This document shows positions 52,452 through 59,056 of a DNA stretch of 59,056 nt, in pieces. Numbering within the stretch: the stretch's first letter is position 1; each line of letters opens with the position of its first letter. A program made the translations under genes and the position numbers. The DNA is taken from contig JAEYVE010000105.1 in NCBI GenBank assembly GCA_023432025.1, positions 1 through 59,056 of the forward strand, written 5' to 3'. The stretch comes from Pseudomonadota bacterium. Lineage in GTDB: Bacteria; Myxococcota_A; Polyangia; Polyangiales; Polyangiaceae. A model generated the notes under the pieces. It had not been told where the DNA came from, made no database searches, and saw only the letters and a list, made by a program, of their open reading frames with translations.

Positions 52452-54989
52452 ATGTCTGCTCCGAGCCCCTCCGCACCCCTCGATCTCCGGCTGCCTCCCG
52501 AGGCCGACGCCACGATGGCAGACTGGCTATTGTCCCAGTTTCTCGCCTACGTCGAAAGCGTTGGACTGGAGCTGTATCCGGCCCAAGAAGAGGCCATTTT
52601 GGAGGTGACGAGCGACAAGAACGTCATCTTGAACACGCCGACGGGCTCGGGAAAGTCACTCGTGGCGCTCGCCGCCTGCTTTTCCTCCTTGGCTCGCGGA
52701 CGGCGCGCCTTTTACACGGCGCCCATCAAGGCGCTCGTGAGCGAAAAGTTTCTCGCGCTGTGTCGCATTTTCGGCGCGCACAACGTTGGCATGATGACCG
52801 GCGACGCGAGCGTGAACCGCGACGCGCCGGTCATCTGCTGCACGGCGGAGATCCTGAGCAACCTCGCGCTCCGCGAGGGCAGCGAAGCGGACGTGGACTG
52901 GGTGGTGATGGACGAATTTCACTACTACTCGGACCGTGATCGCGGAGTGGCGTGGCAGGCGCCGCTTCTCAGTCTGCCCCAAGCGCGCTTTCTCTTGATG
53001 AGCGCAACCCTGGGCGACACCAAGCTCTTCGAGAAGACGCTCACCCAGCTCACTGGCGCGGAAACCGTGCTCGTCAAGTCGAGCGAGCGCCCCGTGCCCC
53101 TCGACTTTTCGTACGTAGAAACGCCGCTGCACGAAACCATCCAGAAGCTGCTGGAGGAAAGCCGCGCGCCCATTTACATCGTGCATTTCGCGCAGACGGC
53201 GGCCATCGAGCAGGCGCAAAAGCTCACCAGCTTGGACTTTCTGACGCGAGAGCAAAAGCTCCGGCTGCGCGAAGAGCTCAAGGGCTTCCGCTTCGATAGC
53301 CCCTTTGGCAAGGAGCTGTCACGCTTCATTCCGCACGGCATTGGCGTGCACCACGCCGGTATGCTGCCGAAGTACCGGCTCTTGGTGGAAAAGCTCGCCC
53401 AGCAAGGGCTGCTCAAGGTCATCTGCGGCACGGACACGCTGGGCGTCGGCGTCAACATTCCGCTCCGCACCGTGCTCTTCACGCAGCTCTGCAAGTACGA
53501 CGGCGACAAGACCAAAATCTTGTCGGTGCGCGACTTCCAGCAAATCGCCGGGCGAGCTGGGCGCCGCGGCTTCGACGACCGCGGCAGCGTCGTGGTGCAA
53601 GCGCCCGAGCACGTCATCGAAAACCTGCAGATGACGCGCAAGGCGGCTGGGGACCCCAAAAAGCTGCGCAAAATGCACATGAAAAAGCCGCCGGAGCGCG
53701 GCTTTGCGCCGTGGGACGCCGCGACGCTCGAGAAGCTGCGCACCTCGGAGCCCGAGGCGCTCGTCTCACGCTTTGGCGTGGGACACGGCATGCTCTTGAA
53801 CGTTCTGTGCCGCGAGCACGAGGACGGCTGCCGCGCGATGAAACGCCTCATCAACGACAGCCACGAAACGTCCAAGCAGAAGTTCCGCCACAAAAAGACG
53901 GCTTTGGCGCTCTTTCGCGCGCTGGTCGAGGCCAACATCGTCGAGCGCTTCCCCGGCGGCGTGCGCGTTCACGCCGATTTGCAGCAGGACTTTTCTCTGC
54001 ATCAAGCGCTCAGCTTGTATGCCGTCGAGGTCATCGACTCGCTCGACCGCGAGGACCGCAGCTACGCGCTCTTGGCGCTCACGGTCATCGAGTCCATCGT
54101 CGAAAACCCCGGCGCCATTCTGAAGCGCCAAGTGGACACGCTAAAAGCGCGCAAGCTCGCCGAGCTGAAGCAAAAAGGCGTTGAGTACGACGAGCGCATG
54201 GAAGAGCTCGAAAAGGTCTTTTATCCGCAGCCGGAGCGCGAGTTTCTGTACGGCACGTTCGACCTGTTCGCCAAGCAGCACCCTTGGGTGCTGGGACAAA
54301 ACATCGCGCCCAAGTCGATCGCGCGGGACTTTTTCGAGCTGGGGCTCTCGTTCAACGGCTACGTGAAGGAGTACGGCCTCGAGCGCGCCGAAGGCGTGCT
54401 GCTCCGCTACCTCTCCGAGGTGTACCGCGTGCTCGAGCGCACGGTCCCCGAACACGCCAAAACCCCCGAGCTCCAGGACCTCATCGACTGGCTCGCGGCC
54501 GAGCTGCGCGCCGCGGACGCGAGCTTGCTCGAGGAGTGGGAGCGCTTGAACGACCCCGAGCACGCCGCCCTGCCCTCGGAAGAAAAGGACGAGGGCCCCA
54601 CCGACATCACGCGCGACCGCCGCGCCTTCACGGTGCTGCTCCGAAACGCGGTGTGGCGCGTGGTGCAAGCCGTGGCTCGACACGACTACGCGGCCGTAGC
54701 AGAGCACCTGCACGCGCTGTCCGGTGGCACCTCCCGCTGGGCGCCAGAAGAGCTAGAAAATACCTTCGCCCCGTATTTCACGGAGTACGAGCTGCTGCGC
54801 ACGGATCCCGCCGCACGCAGCCCGCGCCACGTTCGTTTGGATCTGGACGCGGACGAGCCTCGTCTCACCCAGGTGCTCGAAGATCCCGAGGGAGACTTGG
54901 GCTGGGCCCTCGAGTTTGCGGTGGATCTTGCCGCCTCGAGGGACAGCGGCTCACCGGTGCTCCGCCTCGAGAAGGTTTTGAACGGCTAA
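52452..54989 (+). CDS. Ski2-like DEAD/DEAH helicase, DUF3516 type
   Basis: An 845-residue SF2 helicase. Walker A is TPTGSGKS (62-69), motif II is DEFH (in VMDEFHYYSDRDRG), SATLGD is motif III, and QIAGRAGRRGFDDRG is motif VI. The C-terminal half corresponds to DUF3516, which defines an actinobacterial and myxobacterial branch of Ski2-like enzymes. It is probably an RNA helicase in RNA turnover or processing. The gene is not linked by overlap to the operon before it. Confidence 0.9.
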   Translation: MSAPSPSAPLDLRLPPEADATMADWLLSQFLAYVESVGLELYPAQEEAILEVTSDKNVILNTPTGSGKSLVALAACFSSLARGRRAFYTAPIKALVSEKFLALCRIFGAHNVGMMTGDASVNRDAPVICCTAEILSNLALREGSEADVDWVVMDEFHYYSDRDRGVAWQAPLLSLPQARFLLMSATLGDTKLFEKTLTQLTGAETVLVKSSERPVPLDFSYVETPLHETIQKLLEESRAPIYIVHFAQTAAIEQAQKLTSLDFLTREQKLRLREELKGFRFDSPFGKELSRFIPHGIGVHHAGMLPKYRLLVEKLAQQGLLKVICGTDTLGVGVNIPLRTVLFTQLCKYDGDKTKILSVRDFQQIAGRAGRRGFDDRGSVVVQAPEHVIENLQMTRKAAGDPKKLRKMHMKKPPERGFAPWDAATLEKLRTSEPEALVSRFGVGHGMLLNVLCREHEDGCRAMKRLINDSHETSKQKFRHKKTALALFRALVEANIVERFPGGVRVHADLQQDFSLHQALSLYAVEVIDSLDREDRSYALLALTVIESIVENPGAILKRQVDTLKARKLAELKQKGVEYDERMEELEKVFYPQPEREFLYGTFDLFAKQHPWVLGQNIAPKSIARDFFELGLSFNGYVKEYGLERAEGVLLRYLSEVYRVLERTVPEHAKTPELQDLIDWLAAELRAADASLLEEWERLNDPEHAALPSEEKDEGPTDITRDRRAFTVLLRNAVWRVVQAVARHDYAAVAEHLHALSGGTSRWAPEELENTFAPYFTEYELLRTDPAARSPRHVRLDLDADEPRLTQVLEDPEGDLGWALEFAVDLAASRDSGSPVLRLEKVLNG

Positions 54990-55000
54990 CGTTGAAACGC

Positions 55001-57790
55001 CTAGCGCCGCTCCTCGGTGGCCTTCTTGCCGCGCTTGGAAGGCAACACTCCGTCCAAGCGCGCGAGCTGCTCCAGCGCCAGTCGATGTGACGGATTCTTC
55101 TCGAGCGCCTGGAGATACCTTTGGCGTGCGGCGCTCTCGTCTCCGCGCCCCAGCGCCAAGTCGCCCTGCACCACGAGCGCGTCGGCGTGACCCGGCACTC
55201 GTTCGAGCGCCAGCGCAGCCCAACCGGCCGCGTGCTCCAGACGCTCGGAGCGAAACGCGACGCGTGCCAGCCCTGCGGGCGCGTCCGCGTTGATGGCGCT
55301 GAGCGTGGCAGCTCGACGAAAGAGGAGCACGGCGCGGTGAATGCCGCCCGATCGAAGCGCCTCTTCTGCTTCAATGACCAGCTTTTTGGCGAGCCAGTCG
55401 TGCGTTTTTTGGTCCTTGGAGCCCAATGAGAACGCGGCCACCCAAACGGCGCGCGACTCGTCGACGCGGCCCAGTTGGTTTTCGATGTCGCCCAAGAGCT
55501 CACGCGTTTTTTGGCGATCGGGGCGGAGCTCGAGCGCGGCGTCGACCCAAACCTTGGCTTGCTCCGGCGCTTCGAGCGTAAGGTACAACTCGGCGAGCCC
55601 TTCGAGCGCCAGGCTCTCCGAGTGCATCAGTACGGCGCGACACATCAAGTCGCGCGCCCTTTCCATGTCGCCGAGCAAGAGCGCGTTGCGCGCTTTTTCC
55701 CAAGAGCGACTCGCCTGCTCCACGTTTCTCTCGGGGAGAGCGGCGTAGTCCCCGAGGGGGCGCTCGCAGCGTGGCACAGCGGGGTTTTCCGGCGTACGCC
55801 ACGGCGAGCTCGCCGGTGACACGGCTGACGCTGCGGCGCCCTCCTCTACCGCCTTCGCACCGACGGGCTCCGCAGCTTCCGCGCCCGATGCTTCGCCCTG
55901 ATCCGCATGCTGCGGTAGCGCGCTCTCGACGGAAACGACCGTATCGGACTCGAGCAAACCCCACAGGCCTCCTGCCAGCGCTCCAGCCGCGAGGAGAGCT
56001 CCTCCCAGCCAGAGCAGCGCTCGGCTTTTTGGTGCTGGTTCCGGAGTGAGGGCGGGCCCCGCTTCTGTCGTGGACGCTCCGACCGACTCGAGCTCCACCG
56101 AAGTCGTGGAGACACGGAACGGGACCTCGACGTCCGGCGGCGAGACGTGCGGCTCGACATGCGGCGAGGAGGCCGTGTCTGACAGCGACGCGCCCGCCTC
56201 GACATAGGGAGTGGCCCCTCTGTCCGACGGCAGAGCAGCCGACACGACACCGGGCGATGATGTCTCGTCCGACGGCGATGCAACCGACACGAAGTCGGGC
56301 GACGACGTTCTGTCTGAGAACGATGCGCTCGGCGCGACGTCGGGCGACGACGCTCTGTCGGACGGCATCAGCTCGGGCGGCACGAGCGGCGTCGAAGCAA
56401 TGTCCGACGAGGCGAGCTCGGAGGACGCGTCGTCCAGGCCGAGCCCCAAGGACTCGTCCGTATTCTGCGTTTCGGCGTTCCGCGACTCTTCATTCGCGGG
56501 GCTTTCGGCCGAGCCTCTTGCGCCGGGCGGAGCGGGCTCGAGGGCACCTTGTGCGTCGTTTTGCGCGGCGTGCGGCACGACGGGCGCGACTTCGTTCGTG
56601 AACGAACGCCGTGCGCTGTCTTCCAAGAGAAAAAGATCGAGCGCCGGCACCGCGAGCGGCATGGTCGGCAGCTCGGAGTCCTCGCGCGGCGCCTCACTCT
56701 CGAGCGCGTCGGGCGCAAGCGACGCAATTGCGTCGAGCGACTCGACCTTTTTACCCAGCTCTGGTTGACCCAGCTCTGGATTCACGGCGGCGAGCGCTGC
56801 CACCAGATCCGCCTCCGGCGAAGGCGGAGGCTCCACACTGGAACGCGCGGCAGCCTCGAGCTGGGCTCGCTTCGCGTCGTCGGCCACGAGCGTGGGGCGA
56901 TTTTCCTCCACGATGAGCGTGGGGCGATCGTCGTCCTCGTCTTCGTCGTCCAAAGACCCGGACGACGATGGCAACTTCACGCGCGCGAGGCGATCGAGCA
57001 GAGGCGCAAGACGCGGAGCACCGGTGCTCTCTTCGAAGACTTGCCCATAAGGCACCGTGACGAGGCGCACCGAACGGAGCTCCACGTCTTCCCGCAAACG
57101 CTCGAGCCACCCGTGCGGCGGACGATCTCCACCGTCCACGATGAGCACCTCGGGCGCAAAACGTGACACCAGCGCCCACCGCACACTGCCCGTATCCAGC
57201 GGGGCCACGTGAACGGCGAAGCCGCGTTCCCGCAGCGCGGCCCCCACCGCGTCCGCGCGTGTGATGTCGTCCTCGACGAGGAGCAGGCGCTTTGGCCCGT
57301 CACCTGGCGCCACTCCGCCCGTGACGCCGCCGCCAACGCGCGGCGCAGGCGATGCGTGGGGAAGCGTCCGCGGCTGCGCGGCAGGGCGAGGCACCACGGG
57401 TCGCGGCGACAGCGCCAGCTCCGCGCCTGCGTTTCTGTTTGCCAGCTGCACCACACGCTCGACCAGCAGCGTCGGGGCCATTTCTTCCGGCAAGACCGAA
57501 ACCACAATCGTGCGATCGAGACGGCGCAGGGCCTCCATCTCGGAGCGCGGTGCGACGAACACCACTCGGACCCGGCCAGAAGCCGGCAGCTTCTCGAGAG
57601 CCGCCACCACCTGCTCCGCTCCCTCCCGTCCGACGTGCAGCACCAAGTCCGGACCCACCACGGTCAGGGTTCGCTCGAAGTCGGAAAGCGGGCAGGACTC
57701 GACGAAAACGTCGGCTTGATCCAGCTGCTCCACCAACCAATCCGGAGACTGGCTCGTCCAAACGAGCAGAACGGTCGATTCGGTGAGCAT
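55001..57790 (-). CDS. Receiver-like/TPR membrane protein with six 15-residue repeats
   Basis: A 929-residue protein. Two receiver-like domains sit at about residues 1-120 and 168-275 (KRLLLVEDDITRADAVGAAL; VLIVDGGDR, where an Asp holds the phosphate-acceptor position in the second). A long acidic, Ser/Pro-rich linker follows, containing six 15-residue repeats starting with SD (SDRASSPDVAPSASF type; bases 56138-56407). One membrane helix (LLWLGGALLAAGALAGGLWG) lies near residue 600. The C-terminus has several TPR-like helices (ALEGLAELYLTLEAPEQAKV; RYLQALEKNPSHRLALEQL). It looks like a signalling scaffold. No kinase gene is adjacent. Confidence 0.72.
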   Translation of the reverse strand: MLTESTVLLVWTSQSPDWLVEQLDQADVFVESCPLSDFERTLTVVGPDLVLHVGREGAEQVVAALEKLPASGRVRVVFVAPRSEMEALRRLDRTIVVSVLPEEMAPTLLVERVVQLANRNAGAELALSPRPVVPRPAAQPRTLPHASPAPRVGGGVTGGVAPGDGPKRLLLVEDDITRADAVGAALRERGFAVHVAPLDTGSVRWALVSRFAPEVLIVDGGDRPPHGWLERLREDVELRSVRLVTVPYGQVFEESTGAPRLAPLLDRLARVKLPSSSGSLDDEDEDDDRPTLIVEENRPTLVADDAKRAQLEAAARSSVEPPPSPEADLVAALAAVNPELGQPELGKKVESLDAIASLAPDALESEAPREDSELPTMPLAVPALDLFLLEDSARRSFTNEVAPVVPHAAQNDAQGALEPAPPGARGSAESPANEESRNAETQNTDESLGLGLDDASSELASSDIASTPLVPPELMPSDRASSPDVAPSASFSDRTSSPDFVSVASPSDETSSPGVVSAALPSDRGATPYVEAGASLSDTASSPHVEPHVSPPDVEVPFRVSTTSVELESVGASTTEAGPALTPEPAPKSRALLWLGGALLAAGALAGGLWGLLESDTVVSVESALPQHADQGEASGAEAAEPVGAKAVEEGAAASAVSPASSPWRTPENPAVPRCERPLGDYAALPERNVEQASRSWEKARNALLLGDMERARDLMCRAVLMHSESLALEGLAELYLTLEAPEQAKVWVDAALELRPDRQKTRELLGDIENQLGRVDESRAVWVAAFSLGSKDQKTHDWLAKKLVIEAEEALRSGGIHRAVLLFRRAATLSAINADAPAGLARVAFRSERLEHAAGWAALALERVPGHADALVVQGDLALGRGDESAARQRYLQALEKNPSHRLALEQLARLDGVLPSKRGKKATEERR
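56138..56407 (-). repeat. Six tandem 45-bp repeats inside the receiver/TPR gene
   Basis: Six in-frame units of 45 bases encode 15-residue repeats with a shared SD-x-x-S/A-S/T-P core: SDIASTPLV, SDRASSPDV, SDRTSSPDF, SDETSSPGV, SDRGATPYV, SDTASSPHV. Register is kept throughout, so the repeats are maintained as coding sequence. They form the flexible region before the membrane helix. Confidence 0.8.
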
Positions 57791-57908
57791 GGTCCTCCCT
57801 CAGCACGCCCCGGCCGTGAGGCCGCGGGGCGCGCAGTGTACAACAAAGCCGCTCTATTTTCTGGAGCGTGGCACCCCCGTCCCTCGGTTGCCGCCGGAGC
57901 CTTTCGTC

Positions 57909-58316
57909 GTGACCACGCCACCGTCCCCTCTCTACCTCGTGGATGGCTACAACGTCCTTCACGCCGTCGTACTCGCGGGGCGAGCGCGCGCGCGCTTTTG
58001 GTCAGTAGAAAATCAGCTTGCTGTCGCCCAACTCGCCGCTCGTTTTACGGGCGGGGAAGCGCGTGTCGTCTTCGATGCTTCGCGCCCCGAGCGACAACTT
58101 TTGAACACTGACGAAGCGCCCGTTCCCTGCGAATACGCGCCGAGCGCGGACGAGCGCATCGTGCAAATCGCAAAGGAGCTCCAACACCAGCGTCCCGTCG
58201 TGGTGGTGAGCGCCGACCGACAGCTCTGCGACTTGGCACGTAACTTCGGCGCCACGCGCCTGAGCCCGTGGCAATTCGCCGCAGCGTGCGGCGTGCCACC
58301 GCGCGTTCGCCCGTAA
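57909..58316 (+). CDS. YacP-like NYN-domain protein
   Basis: A 135-residue protein with the NYN/PIN-like fold: YLVDGYNVLHAV near the N-terminus (acidic metal ligand and Asn), then RVVFDASRPERQLL, ADERIVQIAKEL and VVVVSADRQLCDLARNFGAT. YacP-like proteins are Mg-dependent nucleases of the rRNA or tRNA processing type. The GTG at 57909 has GGAG eight bases upstream; the earlier frame is not protein-like. It is divergent from the receiver/TPR gene. Confidence 0.8.
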   Translation: MTTPPSPLYLVDGYNVLHAVVLAGRARARFWSVENQLAVAQLAARFTGGEARVVFDASRPERQLLNTDEAPVPCEYAPSADERIVQIAKELQHQRPVVVVSADRQLCDLARNFGATRLSPWQFAAACGVPPRVRP

Positions 58317-58327
58317 CTCACGCAGGT

Positions 58328-58392
58328 GAGGAAAGTCCTCAAGCACAACGTGCTCTCTGATTTTGAAGTATGGGGATCGTAAGACCCCATAC
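58328..58392. other. Row of three hairpins after the NYN gene
   Basis: Three perfect inverted repeats follow in 65 bases: GAGGA/TCCTC at 58328-58340, AGCAC/GTGCT at 58342-58354, and GTATGGGG/CCCCATAC at 58368-58392 with a 9-base loop. None has a strong T run, so a simple terminator is not proved. They could terminate the NYN transcript or shape the leader of the lipoprotein gene at 58530. Confidence 0.5.
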
Positions 58393-58529
58393 CGAAGAGT
58401 TCGGCGTCACCTTCGCCTGAAGCAGGAGAGGCGCCGCCCTCCCTCGTTCCTACGCAAGTGAATCTGGAGCACACGGGCGAAGCTCGCGTGTTTGACACAC
58501 CCCACACCAGCCCTTAGCGTCCGGCGATC

Positions 58530-59056
58530 ATGGGACTTCGTTATCGTGGGGGACCGAGGACGCTGGCGCTCGTGGCGCTGGCTGCGCTCTTTGGGTGCGG
58601 CAAAGACCGAGACTTCGGCATGGATGCGGTGGGCGCGGGAGGCTCACCCGGTGGCGCTGGCGGCATTTCTGAAGAGAACCTGGGTGGCTCTGGCGGCTCT
58701 GGAAAAGGCACGGGCGGCTCCGACAAGGGCACGGGCGGCTCCGGCGGCGGGACGCAAGACGAGTGCAAAAAGCCCAATGATTGCCCTGAACCCGAGGAAG
58801 AATGTCTCGCCGCCGTCTGCACCGAAGGAAGCTGTGACGTCGAGGAGCGCGCCGCCGGCGAGAGCTGCTCGGCGGGAGTGTGCTCCGGCGCGGGATCTTG
58901 CGGAGAGTGCGTCCCTGGCGACGGCGCGTGCACGGGTCGAATCCCGCGCCTCTGCTCGGAAAACGGTGAGTGGGTCGAGCAAACCGAGTGCGCGCTCGGC
59001 AGCATGTGTGACGCCGGGCGTTGTCGCGGCCTCGACGTCGACTGGGTCGTGCAAGC
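58530..59056 (+). CDS. Cys-rich lipoprotein, 3' end outside the window
   Basis: The start of a lipoprotein gene runs off the end. MGLRYRGGPRTLALVALAAL leads to lipobox LFGC, then a Gly/Ser spacer with two GTGGS units (KGTGGSDKGTGGSGGG), then many Cys residues in short loops (EECLAAVCTEGSCDV, SCSAGVCSGAGSCGECVPG, LCSENGEWVEQTECA, MCDAGRC). At least 175 residues are visible. This is the surface-lipoprotein style common in Polyangia. No function can be given. Confidence 0.75.
   Translation, partial: MGLRYRGGPRTLALVALAALFGCGKDRDFGMDAVGAGGSPGGAGGISEENLGGSGGSGKGTGGSDKGTGGSGGGTQDECKKPNDCPEPEEECLAAVCTEGSCDVEERAAGESCSAGVCSGAGSCGECVPGDGACTGRIPRLCSENGEWVEQTECALGSMCDAGRCRGLDVDWVVQ

Noticed and set aside
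1..59056. CRISPR arrays, prophage structural genes, integrases or intact insertion sequences
   Set aside because: None found on either strand; the island's mobility genes, if any, lie outside.

Overview
The window is GC-rich, densely coded chromosomal DNA that looks like a myxobacterium-type genome (Myxococcota, probably Polyangia). This rests on style, not on a marker gene. Lipoproteins carry Gly/Ser-rich spacers after the lipobox Cys, others are Cys-rich or RCC1-like, GTG starts are common, and a receiver-like/TPR protein and a stand-alone second EF-G are present. No rRNA, tRNA, CRISPR array, integrase or intact IS was found.

Layout. Bases 1-13.2 kb are ordinary genes: monomeric isocitrate dehydrogenase, Nudix hydrolase, two MFS transporters, a lysophospholipid acyltransferase, a VWA lipoprotein, a DUF2254 membrane protein, EF-G paralogue and hypotheticals. 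Bases 13.2-41.3 kb form a long defence/accessory island. In order it holds a GmrSD-like DUF262/HNH protein and a TM2 protein, then a membrane-anchored TerB protein with a BrxD-like ATPase and an Lhr/BrxHI-like helicase in overlapping frames. A graveyard of broken genes follows (22.2-25.8 kb), then an overlapping operon of HEPN protein, ParA-like ATPase and P-loop ATPase. Next is a type I restriction-modification locus (hsdR, hsdM, hsdS) with an inserted MerR-HicB/HicA toxin-antitoxin pair, a small protein plus HEPN-like protein, and mrr as the last gene. The island ends with a UDG-like fragment, a frameshifted lipoprotein and a Fic protein behind a perfect 12-bp inverted repeat.

Bases 41.4-45 kb hold an RCC1-like lipoprotein, an Mpo1-like membrane protein and an SDR. 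Bases 45.1-52.4 kb are a tightly packed plus-strand operon of cell-wall-active proteins (OmpA-like protein, M15 peptidase, LysM-amidase) alternating with lipoproteins or a membrane protein, which resembles effector/immunity organisation. Bases 52.4-59 kb hold a Ski2-like helicase, a receiver-like/TPR membrane protein with six 15-residue repeats, a YacP-like NYN protein and the start of a Cys-rich lipoprotein cut by the window edge.

The best candidates for little-described systems are the TerB/BrxD/Lhr trio (16.3-22.2 kb), the HEPN/ParA-like/P-loop trio (25.8-29.1 kb), and the type I R-M operon with two embedded toxin-like modules. Several genes show apparent frameshifts; some could be sequencing errors.
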